Source: JANNNF01 sp963772935 (lineage in GTDB: Bacteria; Pseudomonadota; Alphaproteobacteria; Rhodobacterales; Rhodobacteraceae). From it: a stretch of DNA of 64,000 nt. The notes beneath the pieces were generated by a model. That model saw only the letters and a program-made list of their open reading frames with translations. It made no database searches and was not told the origin of the DNA. A program made the translations under genes and the position numbers. The stretch spans positions 1,240,001-1,304,000 of the forward strand of contig CAVYZK010000009.1 in the NCBI GenBank assembly GCA_963772935.1. The letters are read 5' to 3'. Of this stretch, positions 1 to 10,470 are shown one piece after another; the first letter of the stretch is position 1, and each line of letters opens with the position of its first letter.

Positions 1-253
1 CAACGGCAAATTCGTGTTTTCCTGCACCGAAGCGTACCGCGTGCAGAACGGCCGCGTGGGGCAAGCGGTCAAAGGGGCCACGCTGATCGGCGACGGGGCC
101 ACCGCGCTGAAGGCGATCCGCGCGATTGGCAATGATCTGGCGCTGGACCCCGGCATCGGCAATTGCGGCAAGGCCGGGCAATGGGTGCCGGTGGGCGTCG
201 GCCAGCCCACCCTGATGATCGGCGGGCTGACCGTGGGCGGGTCCGCCGCCTGA
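1..253 (+). CDS. tldD: TldD/PmbA-family metalloprotease, C-terminal fragment
   Basis: Only the last 83 or so residues are in the window; the gene enters from the left edge and stops with TGA at 251-253. The segment reads through a conserved TldD-type tail, with a glycine-rich GNDLALDPGIGNCGKAGQ stretch and the end motif MIGGLTVGGSA. TldD forms a heterodimer with PmbA/TldE that degrades unfolded peptides and helps mature modified peptides; that role is family knowledge, not visible here. The following frame begins at the ATG that overlaps this stop (TGATG), suggesting translational coupling. Confidence 0.85.
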   Translation, partial: NGKFVFSCTEAYRVQNGRVGQAVKGATLIGDGATALKAIRAIGNDLALDPGIGNCGKAGQWVPVGVGQPTLMIGGLTVGGSAA

Positions 254-919
254 TGGGGCTTGATCTGACGGTTCTGGGCAAACCTCTGCCGGGGGGTGAT
301 GCGCGACCTCGCGCCAAAGCGCAGCCTGTGGCAACGGCTGACGCGCAAGGGTGGGACGAGGCTGTCAGCGTCGGACAAGCAAGCCAAAACCGCTCGCTTT
401 CTTGCCATTCAATCACCAGCTTACGCAGCCCTTGGTGCACCCCGTGTCGGCACCGATCCCCAAGCCGATGCGTGGGTCCGCAGTCAGGGTCTGGCCGCAG
501 GCCGCAGTTCAGCAGAGGTTGAGGCCGAAGTCGTCCGCATGACGGGCGTTTATGTGCTGGGCCTGCTGCCCCCGTGTGATGGGCTGCCCGCCTATTCCAA
601 CGGTGACATGGGTCATGGCGATGAAACCAGCTTTCGCGGCGCCTTCCTCAACGACTGCATCGACAGCTTCCCCGAAGCCGAACGCGACGCCGCGTGGGAG
701 GTGATGACCGCGCCCGAGTTGCTGGCATACGGTCAACGCCTGCAATCCATCGCCACAGGCTATGCCGCCGAACAGGGCCTGACCGCCCAACTCGGTCAGC
801 GCAGCGTGGACTGGACCGACCCCCACGATCCCCGCGCACAACTGCATATCGTTGACAGCCTCGCCCGATGGGCGATCTTCTGGGGCAGCCGGGGGCATGG
901 CTCCTACCCCGATTTCTGA
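253..919 (+). pseudogene. Conserved hypothetical protein, probably frameshifted near its start
   Basis: I do not recognise the family. Two frames join naturally. From ATG 253, which overlaps the tldD stop, the frame reads MGLDLTVLGKPLPGG. Past the G6 run at 291-296 the convincing protein continues in another frame to TGA 919 (WQRL, then AALGAPRVGTD, YVLGLLPPCDGLPAYSNG). If the run is one base wrong, the product is about 222 residues, soluble, with no signal peptide or membrane segment. If the sequence is right, the conservative start is GTG 296 or ATG 299, giving about 206 residues and losing the coupled start. The downstream membrane-protein gene begins 17 bp later. Confidence 0.6.
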
Positions 920-935
920 CCGAAAGTTGCGCAAA

Positions 936-1352
936 ATGCCCCTGCTGACCTCCACGCCCAACAGTTTTGCCATCGCGGGCTGGCGCGGGGTGATCACCTC
1001 GGCCCTGTTCGGCTGCCTGTTCCCCTCGGTTCTGGGCGGCATGGTGATCGGGGTGATGCGCTTGCTGGGCACCGAAGATATGGGCACGCAAGCCATATCC
1101 CTGTGGCTGCTCGCCACGGTGGCTGTGGTCTCGCCCCTGCTCAGCGGGCCGGGGTTTCTGGTGACATTGCCGGTGGTCGCGATCCTGATGCAGCGCGGCT
1201 GGTACGGCTGGCTACCCGCCCTCGGGCTGGGGCTGATGATGGGCAGCGTGGCCGCTTGGCTGATTGAAAACCAGCTTCCCATCCCCTTCGCAATCACAGG
1301 CTTCGCCCTGCAACGATGGGTGCTGGGCCAACTCTACCCGACCGCCGTCTGA
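936..1352 (+). CDS. Small multi-spanning membrane protein, unknown function
   Basis: 138 residues from ATG 936; an in-frame start further upstream would overlap the preceding gene by 68 bp, so the later ATG is preferred. The protein is hydrophobic almost throughout, with about four membrane segments: the GVITSALFGCLFPSVLGGMV region, the LWLLATVAVVSPLL region, the GFLVTLPVVAILM region and a glycine-rich LGLGLMMGSVAAW helix. No family motif or catalytic residue is apparent. It probably shares a transcript with the gene before it. A bidirectional hairpin follows at 1398-1420. Confidence 0.7.
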   Translation: MPLLTSTPNSFAIAGWRGVITSALFGCLFPSVLGGMVIGVMRLLGTEDMGTQAISLWLLATVAVVSPLLSGPGFLVTLPVVAILMQRGWYGWLPALGLGLMMGSVAAWLIENQLPIPFAITGFALQRWVLGQLYPTAV

Positions 1353-1360
1353 CCCCTAAA

Positions 1361-1384
1361 CTTTATCTAAAATATCCCACGGGG
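1361..1384 (-). repeat. Intergenic repeat motif CCCCNNGGGATATTT, copy 1
   Basis: Read on the minus strand the site is CCCCGTGGGATATTTT followed by AGATAAAG. Nearly the same string occurs at 17102-17124 and a diverged one at 27391-27415, always just after a gene end. Function unknown; it may belong to a 3' processing or termination element. Confidence 0.6.
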
Positions 1385-1397
1385 TGATGGGCGATCA

Positions 1398-1420
1398 AAA
1401 ACTCTCCCGTGGAGAGTTTT
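1398..1420. terminator. Bidirectional hairpin between convergent genes
   Basis: Perfect 10-bp stem AAAACTCTCC / GGAGAGTTTT with a 3-nt CGT loop. Its A-rich and T-rich outer ends give a U tract on either strand, so it can end transcription of both the small membrane protein (+) and the MATE gene (-). Confidence 0.75.
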
Positions 1421-1468
1421 CGCGAAGAACGCCTGGCCTGTGGCCGGGCTGGGGGGCTCCCCCAGCGA

Positions 1469-2833
1469 TCAGCCCAGCACACCAACCTTTGGCACCCGCG
1501 CCCAGAACCGCCACATCAGGCTCGCCGCCGCACAGGCCAGCCCCACCACCAGCCCCAGCCACAGCCCGACCGCCCCATAGCCCAGCGGAAACGCCAGCAC
1601 ATAGCTGCACGGTACCCCGATGATCCAATAGCTGACGGCGGCAAGGATCATCGGCACCTTGGTGTCGCGAATGCCCCGCAGCAGACCCAGGGCCATCACC
1701 TGCATCGCATCCGCCATCTGGAACAGCGCGGCCAACGCCAGCAAGACCACGCCAAACCCCACAATCGCGGCGCTTTCGGGTTTTGCCATGTCCAGAAACA
1801 GCATGATGATCGCCTCGGGCATTGCCAGAAACAGCACCACCACGACGATACCGACGGCAACCGACAGCCCGATGGCCACCACCGCCCCGTCGCGCATCGC
1901 CTGCACCCGCGCCTCGCCTTCAAAACGGGCGGTGCGGATGGTGGCGGCACTCGACAACCCGACATGCACCATGAACGCCAGTGCCGCGGCCTCCAGCGCA
2001 ATCCCGTGTGCGGCCAGTTGCACGGTGCCGACCCAGCCCATCATGATGGCCGAGGCGTTGAACAGCCCACCTTCGGCCAGTCCCGTCAGACCAATCGGCC
2101 AGCCGAGCCGTGACACCTGCCCCATCGCGTGCCAGTCCGCGCGCCAGAACCGTTGGAACAGATGATAGCGGCGCAGCGCGGGCAACCAGCCCGCATAGGC
2201 CGACAGCACGATCAGCGTCATGATCTGGGTGGACAGGGTGGCAATCGCCGACCCGCGCACCCCCAGTTCCGGCGCGCCCCAATTGCCGAAGATCAGCGCA
2301 TAATTGACGCAGATGTTCAGCATCAATGCGGCCAGCGTCACCCACAGCACCACCTGCGTCCGCGCCAGTGCCGCGAGATAGCTTTGCAGCACCGTCACCG
2401 CCAGGGCAGGCACCATGCCAACCCCGGCGATGCGCAAGAAGTCCTGCGCCAGTTGTGCCACCTCGGGGTTTTGCCCCAAGGCCAGCAGGATCGGCCCTGA
2501 CCACCAGAACAGCGGATAGCAGACCACCCCAAACCCGATTGACAGCCACAGCCCCATGCGGGTGTCGCGCCGAACCTGTGCTTCATCGCCCCGGCCCAAG
2601 GCCGCAGCCACCATCGGCATCACGGCCTTGGCAAAGCCCGACCCCAGCACATAGATGATGAAAAACGTCGATGACCCCAACACCACGGCGGCCAGTTCGG
2701 TCACGCCGTACCAGCCCAGCATGACAGTGTCGCAGACATGCAGCGCCATCATCGCCAGATGCGATCCGATCAGGGGAAGCCCCAGCACCAGCGTGGCGCG
2801 GGCGTGGTCAGGATATGTCATGCGGTTTGTCAT
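1469..2833 (-). CDS. MATE-family multidrug/Na+ exporter
   Basis: 454 residues, the normal size for a 12-helix MATE protein. The N-terminus has the typical ATLVLGLPLIGSHLA segment followed by DTVMLGWYGVTELAAVVLG; the second half repeats the pattern with GLTGLAEGGLFNASAIMMGW. MATE proteins use an ion gradient across the inner membrane to expel cationic drugs or metabolites; the substrate here cannot be read from sequence. The start could also be the ATG five codons in (MTYPDH). No partner gene is nearby: the upstream gene on the same strand ends about 190 bp away, with nothing recognisable between. Confidence 0.9.
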   Translation of the reverse strand: MTNRMTYPDHARATLVLGLPLIGSHLAMMALHVCDTVMLGWYGVTELAAVVLGSSTFFIIYVLGSGFAKAVMPMVAAALGRGDEAQVRRDTRMGLWLSIGFGVVCYPLFWWSGPILLALGQNPEVAQLAQDFLRIAGVGMVPALAVTVLQSYLAALARTQVVLWVTLAALMLNICVNYALIFGNWGAPELGVRGSAIATLSTQIMTLIVLSAYAGWLPALRRYHLFQRFWRADWHAMGQVSRLGWPIGLTGLAEGGLFNASAIMMGWVGTVQLAAHGIALEAAALAFMVHVGLSSAATIRTARFEGEARVQAMRDGAVVAIGLSVAVGIVVVVLFLAMPEAIIMLFLDMAKPESAAIVGFGVVLLALAALFQMADAMQVMALGLLRGIRDTKVPMILAAVSYWIIGVPCSYVLAFPLGYGAVGLWLGLVVGLACAAASLMWRFWARVPKVGVLG

Positions 2834-3022
2834 GCGCAGTGACGTATCCGCCGCTTACAAAATGGGCAAGAGGCACCGGTGCAGAACCCGTGGTCGCGGC
2901 ATCGCAATGCGCCCGCGCCTCTCCCTGCCCCGCGCTGCGGACGCTTCCACTGGTCCGTACCGATGCCTTCAAAGACGTCGATCCCGACCTGCAACGTCGT
3001 CCGGTCCCCCGCCAGCCAATGC

Positions 3023-3967
3023 TCAGCCCGCCACGCCAAACAGGCTGATCGCCACGATGACGATGGCCGCGCCCGCCAACATCTCCAGCACGGGAACGGC
3101 GCGGACAATGCGGGTGCCGCTCAGGCTCGCGAACGCGCCCTCCCGCGCCCAGACGGCCAATGCGGCCACCACGATGGTCACCACCGCAGTCCCCAGCCCC
3201 ATGGCAAAGGCACCGGCAATGCCCGCCGCCCCGATACCCAGTTGCCAGGTCAGGATCAGCAGGAACAGCGCACCCGAACAGGGCCGGATCGCGATGCCGG
3301 CAATCAGCGCCGCCACATCCCGCCATCCGGTCAGGGCATGGATCTGATCCAGAGTTGGCCCGTGGGCATGCGTGCAGCTTTCATCATGAACGTGGGCAGC
3401 CGGCGCGGAATGGTTGTGATCGTGGCTGTGCCCATGATCGGGGCTGTGGTGGTCGTCATGCGCAGCCCGCGCGCCCTGCCGCCAGAGCGTCATTGCGCCG
3501 CGCCACAAAAGCCACAGCCCCACCCCGGCGATCATCAGATGGCCCGCCGGGGCCAGCACACTGTCGGCCGCCCCCAGAACACGTTCGCGCGTCCAGCCCA
3601 GCGCCGCCACGGTCGCATAAACCAGCCCCACCGCCACGCCCGCCTGCGCCAGAGACGAGGCAAGCGCAATCGCGGCCAGCGGAACCAACGGCACCCGGCG
3701 GGCCACACCGTAGCTGCCGATCAGCACCTTGCCATGCCCCGGTCCCGCCGCATGGGCCACACCATAGGCAAAGGCCAGTGCCAAAAGCCCCCAGACAGCC
3801 CCCGGTTGCCCGCCCCGCAGAGCGCGCACCGCCCCTGCCATCGCCTCTTGCGCGTCGCGCTGCGCGATCCGCGCCCAAGCCTCAGCATAGGCAAATCCGC
3901 CAAGGGCCCAGACGGCCGCCAGCACCACCGCGACCCCCAACCCGGCCAGCATCAGGGTGCGCTGCAT
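3023..3967 (-). CDS. Nickel/cobalt exporter-like membrane protein (RcnA/NiCoT type)
   Basis: 314 residues from ATG 3967, chosen because the longer frame runs back through the upstream gene; from here it overlaps that gene's end by 16 bp. The signature HAAGPGHGKVLIGSYG matches the HxxxPGHGK helix of RcnA-like transporters. About six hydrophobic segments surround a histidine-rich cytoplasmic loop (HDDHHSPDHGHSHDHNH then HVHDESCTHAH), the usual metal-sensing or metal-binding stretch. A later helix contains GIAIRPCSGALFLL, also typical. Overlap with the DUF1007 gene implies a two-gene operon, so the pair may handle nickel, cobalt or zinc. Direction of transport is inferred from family only. Confidence 0.85.
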   Translation of the reverse strand: MQRTLMLAGLGVAVVLAAVWALGGFAYAEAWARIAQRDAQEAMAGAVRALRGGQPGAVWGLLALAFAYGVAHAAGPGHGKVLIGSYGVARRVPLVPLAAIALASSLAQAGVAVGLVYATVAALGWTRERVLGAADSVLAPAGHLMIAGVGLWLLWRGAMTLWRQGARAAHDDHHSPDHGHSHDHNHSAPAAHVHDESCTHAHGPTLDQIHALTGWRDVAALIAGIAIRPCSGALFLLILTWQLGIGAAGIAGAFAMGLGTAVVTIVVAALAVWAREGAFASLSGTRIVRAVPVLEMLAGAAIVIVAISLFGVAG

Positions 3968-4617
3968 GTGACGCGGACCTCCTCGGAATAGGATTTGCCG
4001 ATGGCGGGAAAGTCGGCTTCCAGATCCTGTGACGCGGAATATTCGGCCATCGACGCCTTCAGTTCTTCGGCGGCGGCGTCCAGATCGGGGGTAAACACCT
4101 GCGCGCTGCACCCTGCCCGCCCGGTCAGCACAGGGTCGGACGCAATGGTATAGGCGGTGTAAAACCCCGGATCATAAACCTGCACAATCAATGGTACCTC
4201 GCCCACGACCACCGGGGTTTCAAATCGCCGCAGATGGGTTGAGGTGATTTTCTGGTCGGCATACTCCACCGACCATTCGACAGGCCGTGACATTGCAAGC
4301 TCGGCGTCGCCCATCAGCGCATAGGTATCGCCGGGAAAGCCCGCGTCCCAGCCCATGTCAAACCCGGACAGGGTGGCCAGTTCTGGCTCTGTCAATTTCC
4401 CATCCCAATCGGGATCAAGGCCCCGGTCAGCGATGATCGACAGCGAATAGAGGTCATCATAGGCCCAAGTGATGCGCAGCGCCGAAGCCCGGCCCTGATC
4501 GTCGAATATCACTTCGATACCGGTGTCGATGAACACATGAGGGTGGGCATGCGCGGGTGCAGGCAGCAGCAGGGCCAAGGCCACCACTGTTCCTGTCGCA
4601 AGGGCTGCGGGTGGCAT
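3952..4617 (-). CDS. DUF1007 family periplasmic protein
   Basis: 221 residues with a clear Sec signal peptide (hydrophobic VVALALLLPAPAHA, cleavage before HPHVFID). The HPHVFIDT start of the mature protein and the ITWAYDDLYSL block are characteristic of DUF1007, a family regularly encoded beside RcnA-like metal transporters. A D-rich stretch, DPDWDGKLTEPELATL, looks like a single EF-hand-type loop. An AGGAG sequence lies 8 nt before the ATG. Probable role: periplasmic partner of the downstream transporter; no biochemical function is established that I can name. Confidence 0.85.
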   Translation of the reverse strand: MPPAALATGTVVALALLLPAPAHAHPHVFIDTGIEVIFDDQGRASALRITWAYDDLYSLSIIADRGLDPDWDGKLTEPELATLSGFDMGWDAGFPGDTYALMGDAELAMSRPVEWSVEYADQKITSTHLRRFETPVVVGEVPLIVQVYDPGFYTAYTIASDPVLTGRAGCSAQVFTPDLDAAAEELKASMAEYSASQDLEADFPAIGKSYSEEVRVTCSAP

Positions 4618-4731
4618 GATCTGCTCCTGTGCGTGTCATGGCGACCCTAGCGGGTCTGCCGTGCCACGCAAAGGGTGGGCGGCGCAGGGTAAGCGGCGGC
4701 CTGCCGACACGCGCGGGGGGAATGGTTGATA

Positions 4732-4764
4732 CAGGGCGGCGGTCTCCCATGGACCGCCGCCCTG
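4732..4764 (-). terminator. Strong GC hairpin downstream of the LuxR-hydrolase gene
   Basis: Perfect 13-bp stem CAGGGCGGCGGTC / GACCGCCGCCCTG with a 7-nt loop, about 120 bp after the stop of the minus-strand gene at 4885. No long U tract follows, so it could also be a stabilising 3' stem-loop. The rest of 4618-4884 shows nothing recognisable. Confidence 0.5.
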
Positions 4765-4884
4765 ATCTTGGGGAAGCAATGTTTATCTGAAAACAGGCGA
4801 TGGCCGCCAATACATCTGCGACTCAACCAAGGCTACGCCTGGGCTTTTTGCGGCGCATACCCCATATGCGGTAAGGCGGTTGTT

Positions 4885-6654
4885 TTAGGCGCGATCACCC
4901 GGTTTGCGCAGATGTGCGGCCACTTCGTCCAGCGCCAGCGGCCACAGGGCAAAGAACAACAACTGGCCGGTGTCTGGCAAAAAACGGATGTCCAGATGCG
5001 GGAAATCCACCATCAGTTCCTGCACCGTCAGGATCGGGGTCTGGGGATCCTGATCGCCTTGCAGCAGCAACACTGGCACCTTCGTTGCCCGTACCACCCC
5101 AGACCAATCCCGTTCGGACCCGATACATTCGCGCGTAAACGCCTGATGCGCCGACCATTTCCGGGTCAGGCATACATCGGACCCTTCCAGCATCGCCTCA
5201 CGCACCTCTGGCAGCGCGAAGGTGGCCATATCGGCGGGACTGCCGCCATTGACCTGCGCAAAGAACGCCTCTTTGCCCAGACGCCGGGCCAGCGAGAACC
5301 CGGCCTGCACCAGAAACGGCAGAACCTTGGGTGCATAGCGGGCGTTGGCAAGGATGAAGCGCTGCCATTTGTCCATCCGTTCATACTGCGCCGCCGTGCG
5401 CAGCGGCAACTGGCAGGCACAGCCGACAATCCCCGTCACCAGATCGGGGCGCAGCAGGGACAGGTTCATTGCAAAGCGCAGGTCTGCCCCAAGGCAGATC
5501 ACCGCCGCCGCCCGCACCCCCAGATGGTCCAGCACAGCCGCATAATCCAGCGTCACCCCGGCCAGGTGATCGGTGCCCTTGCCATGCAGGTCGCTGCGGC
5601 CGTATCCGGCCCGCACCGGCACGATGACCCGGATACCGCGCGCCTTGGCCGCCTGTTCGGCCCCCGCAGGCCAGCGGATCAGGCCGAAATCCAAGTGCAT
5701 GTACAACAGCGGCGCGCCTGCCGGGTCGCCAAACTCGATCCACGCCAGCCTGCGCCCATCGGCCAGCCGCATCTCTTGCATCACAACGGCAGACAACCCG
5801 CCCTGACGCGCCTGAACAGCCGCCCCGTCAGACGCGACATAGGCCACATCCATCAACCCCAGCACCACGCGCACAAGTTCTGACTGGCTGTGGGTTTCGG
5901 TCTTGGCAAGGATTGAGCGCACCTGCGTGCGCACCGTTTCCACCGACCGCCCGCGCGCAGTGGCAATGTCGCGCAGCGGTTGGCCAAGCGTGACACCGCG
6001 CACCACCTCCACCTCGGACCCAGTCAGGCTGAATGCGTCTTGCAACGTCACTTCAAACCCGTCAGGCCAGACCAGCTCGTTTGACAGCACCAAGGCCAAC
6101 CCGGGACTTGCGTCGCTGTCCACCGGGCTGACGCGCACGATCACCGGGCTGCCGGTCAGGGTGGACCGCATCCGCAACGTGACGACCTTTTCTGCCCGCC
6201 GCGCGGCCACCCGGCGGATCACGCCGCGCAGGGTGTCAACATCATCGGCATCGAACGGCAGGGCGCTGACCGGCCCCCCCTCTGCAATGCCAAATGCCAC
6301 CCCTGCCGCCCCATTGCACGCCGCAATCAAAGGGCCGCCATCGCTGATGAACGCCGCAGACCGGGGAACATCCTGCAACACAGACCGATACCCGCCATCG
6401 GCGCGGGTGGCCTCGAACCGGTCCAGAAACACGGTGGCGCGGTGCAGATGCGCCTCAATCTCGGGGTCGTCCAGCGGGATCGCACTTTCGACCGGCCCTA
6501 CACGCAGCGGGGCGGCCCGCCCTTCCCAGACCACCAGCAAATCCTCCAGCCGGATCGGGTCCAGTGCCACATCATACAGCCGGTCAACGATTTCCGCCTT
6601 GTGGTCGCGTTCCACAAGCTGGGCAGTCTGCGACCGGGGGCTGCGATCAGTCAT
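4885..6654 (-). CDS. LuxR-type HTH regulator fused to an alpha/beta-hydrolase fold
   Basis: 589 residues from ATG 6654; the open frame extends upstream but overlaps the GST gene's leader. Residues 1-195 look like a PAS-type sensor (AAFISDGGPLIAACNGAAG). Residues 208-265 are a LuxR/GerE helix-turn-helix (SLTGSEVEVVRGVTLGQPLRD, then SVETVRTQVRSILAKTE). Residues 290-585 are an alpha/beta-hydrolase fold. The usual GxSxG elbow is CLGAD at about 387-391, so the nucleophilic serine is missing, and the position where the catalytic histidine is expected reads GQLLFF (Gln about 564). The hydrolase part is therefore probably a ligand-binding rather than catalytic domain. Divergent from the GST gene (142 bp between starts), which it may control. 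Confidence 0.85.
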   Translation of the reverse strand: MTDRSPRSQTAQLVERDHKAEIVDRLYDVALDPIRLEDLLVVWEGRAAPLRVGPVESAIPLDDPEIEAHLHRATVFLDRFEATRADGGYRSVLQDVPRSAAFISDGGPLIAACNGAAGVAFGIAEGGPVSALPFDADDVDTLRGVIRRVAARRAEKVVTLRMRSTLTGSPVIVRVSPVDSDASPGLALVLSNELVWPDGFEVTLQDAFSLTGSEVEVVRGVTLGQPLRDIATARGRSVETVRTQVRSILAKTETHSQSELVRVVLGLMDVAYVASDGAAVQARQGGLSAVVMQEMRLADGRRLAWIEFGDPAGAPLLYMHLDFGLIRWPAGAEQAAKARGIRVIVPVRAGYGRSDLHGKGTDHLAGVTLDYAAVLDHLGVRAAAVICLGADLRFAMNLSLLRPDLVTGIVGCACQLPLRTAAQYERMDKWQRFILANARYAPKVLPFLVQAGFSLARRLGKEAFFAQVNGGSPADMATFALPEVREAMLEGSDVCLTRKWSAHQAFTRECIGSERDWSGVVRATKVPVLLLQGDQDPQTPILTVQELMVDFPHLDIRFLPDTGQLLFFALWPLALDEVAAHLRKPGDRA

Positions 6655-6795
6655 GGCGTTTTGTGGCGCAAGCCTGCCGTGGCGGCAAGCATTTTCGCCC
6701 TTCGCCCCCCGGTTCAGCCTGCGCGCAACTGGCCTTTGCCTGCCGCCTGTGCAATGCAGGGCGCATCCATCGACCTGCCAACAGGAGCCATCGTC

Positions 6796-7455
6796 GTGAT
6801 CACCCTTTACGGAGTCTACCGTTCGCGCGCGTCGCGGCCCCTTTGGCTGCTGCTGGAAACCGGCACCGCGTTTGACCATGTGCCGGTCATTCAGGGCTAC
6901 CGCTTGCCGCAGCCCGTGGCCGAGGGCGCGCCGATCAACACCACGACCCCGGCGTTTCTGGCGGTGAACCCGCAGGGGCAAATCCCGGCTTATGTCGAAG
7001 GCGATCTGGTGTTGACGGAAAGCCTTGCCATCACGATGCACATTGCCCGCGCCCATGGCGGTGATCTTGGCCCCCAGACGGCGGCTGAGGCCGCGTTGAC
7101 CGACCAATGGGCACTGTTTGCGGTGACCGGCATTGAAAGCCCCGCGCTGGAAATTCTGTACACCCAAGGCGACGGCGGCGACAAAACCCCCGAAGGTCAG
7201 GCCTCTATCGCCATCAATGCCGAGAAACTGCGCCGTCCGCTGGCCCGTCTAAACGCGCATCTGGTGGGAACCGACTGGCTGGTGGGTGGCCGCTTTACCG
7301 CAGCCGATATCATGGTCGCCGAATGCCTGCGCTACGCCCAAGGCCACCCAACCCTGCTGGCCGAGTTTCCGGCAGCGAAAGCCTGGCTCGAACGCTGCCA
7401 GGCCCGCCCGGCCTTTCAGGCCATGTGGGCGGCCCGGCAGGCCGAACCGGCCTAG
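6796..7455 (+). CDS. Glutathione S-transferase family protein
   Basis: 219 residues from GTG 6796, chosen because AGGAG ends 8 nt before it and the protein then starts VITLYGVYRSRASRPLW, a standard thioredoxin-fold N-terminus. The GSH-binding TESLAI (Glu-Ser) motif is present. The C-terminal all-helical domain ends with WLVGGRFTAADIMVAECLR, containing the conserved N-capping/hydrophobic-staple Asp. The substrate is not predictable. Its stop interlocks with that of the convergent epimerase gene at a CTAG (7452-7455), so each gene's TAG lies within the other's. Confidence 0.88.
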   Translation: MITLYGVYRSRASRPLWLLLETGTAFDHVPVIQGYRLPQPVAEGAPINTTTPAFLAVNPQGQIPAYVEGDLVLTESLAITMHIARAHGGDLGPQTAAEAALTDQWALFAVTGIESPALEILYTQGDGGDKTPEGQASIAINAEKLRRPLARLNAHLVGTDWLVGGRFTAADIMVAECLRYAQGHPTLLAEFPAAKAWLERCQARPAFQAMWAARQAEPA

Positions 7456-8342
7456 CCCGCTACATAATCGCGCCAGTCGTGCTGGTCCTGAAAGCCCAGC
7501 ACGTCCCGCACTTTGGCGTTCGACATCAGCGCCTCGTCCGGGGTCAGGGCGCGCGTCACCGGCACACCGGGGAAATAGCGTGCCAGCAATTGATCGTTGG
7601 GCAGGTTCATCCCATTGGTGCTGTTGCAGGCGTTGAACACCTGAAACCCAAGGCCATCCTTGCGCAGGCACAGATCCACGATCTGCCCCAGATCCCGCGC
7701 ATCGACATAGTTGAACGCATTGCGCCGCCGCAGGCTGGGATCGGCGAAATAGCCCGGAAACAGCGTGGCATATTCATGTGGCTCTACCACATTGCCAATC
7801 CGAAGGGCATAGATATCGGCCCCCGACCGCTGCGCAAAACTGCGCCCTGTGACCTCGTTCACCTTTTTCGAGGTGCCATACGTATCCATCGGATCAATGT
7901 CATAGCCTTCATCCAGCGGCAGGTAATGCGGGTCGGTCACCCCGTCGGCAAAGCAGATGCCATAGGTCGTCTCGCTCGACGCCAGAATGATCTTGCGCAC
8001 CCCCATCTTCACCGCCGCCTCGATGACGTTGTAGGTGCCAACCACATTCACCCGCCAAGTCTCGGTATCGGGGCACATCATCATCCGGGGGATCGCCGCG
8101 AAATGTACCACGGCGTCAAAGGCCCGCGCGCCCTGCCCGGTTTCCAGCTCGTCATACCCCGCGTGGGAATTCATCGCCGAATACACCTGCCCCGCATCGG
8201 TGATATCACCCAGCAGATCATGCACCCCCGCCTGCCCCAAAGGCACGCGGTCAAAGTTCAGCACCCGGTGCCCCTGCCCCACAAGGTAAGGCACCACATG
8301 CCGCCCCGCCTTGCCCGACCCACCGGTGAAAAATACCCGCAT
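7452..8342 (-). CDS. NAD-dependent epimerase/dehydratase (extended SDR)
   Basis: 296 residues. The N-terminal FFTGGSGKAGRHVVPYL is the GxxGxxG Rossmann motif of extended short-chain dehydrogenases; VVHFAAIP and the catalytic DTYGTSKK (YxxxK) follow, with an upstream Ser-Ser (LASSETTYG) supplying the third catalytic residue. Such enzymes act on nucleotide sugars or uronic acids; no sugar genes adjoin it, so the substrate is open. It is divergent from parE, with 126 bp between the two starts. Confidence 0.88.
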   Translation of the reverse strand: MRVFFTGGSGKAGRHVVPYLVGQGHRVLNFDRVPLGQAGVHDLLGDITDAGQVYSAMNSHAGYDELETGQGARAFDAVVHFAAIPRMMMCPDTETWRVNVVGTYNVIEAAVKMGVRKIILASSETTYGICFADGVTDPHYLPLDEGYDIDPMDTYGTSKKVNEVTGRSFAQRSGADIYALRIGNVVEPHEYATLFPGYFADPSLRRRNAFNYVDARDLGQIVDLCLRKDGLGFQVFNACNSTNGMNLPNDQLLARYFPGVPVTRALTPDEALMSNAKVRDVLGFQDQHDWRDYVAG

Positions 8343-8468
8343 CGCTGATCTCCTCTTGTTGCGCCGCAATCTAGGGCGCGCATGGGGCCACAGCAATGCC
8401 CCCCACATCTTGCGCCCCACCCCCGGCAGGTGGTCTAATGCGCAGCACAGCAGCGAAAGAGCCCCCAG

Positions 8469-10424
<1,956 letters not shown>

Positions 10425-10470
10425 GAAATGAGCATTGCCAATTAAGTCATCAGTGCTGTATCGGAGCTTC

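Noticed and set aside
4618..4731. Possible cobalamin or metal riboswitch upstream of the DUF1007/exporter pair
   Set aside because: No B12-box or NiCo-type core that I can identify; only a ribosome-binding site and general GC-rich sequence.
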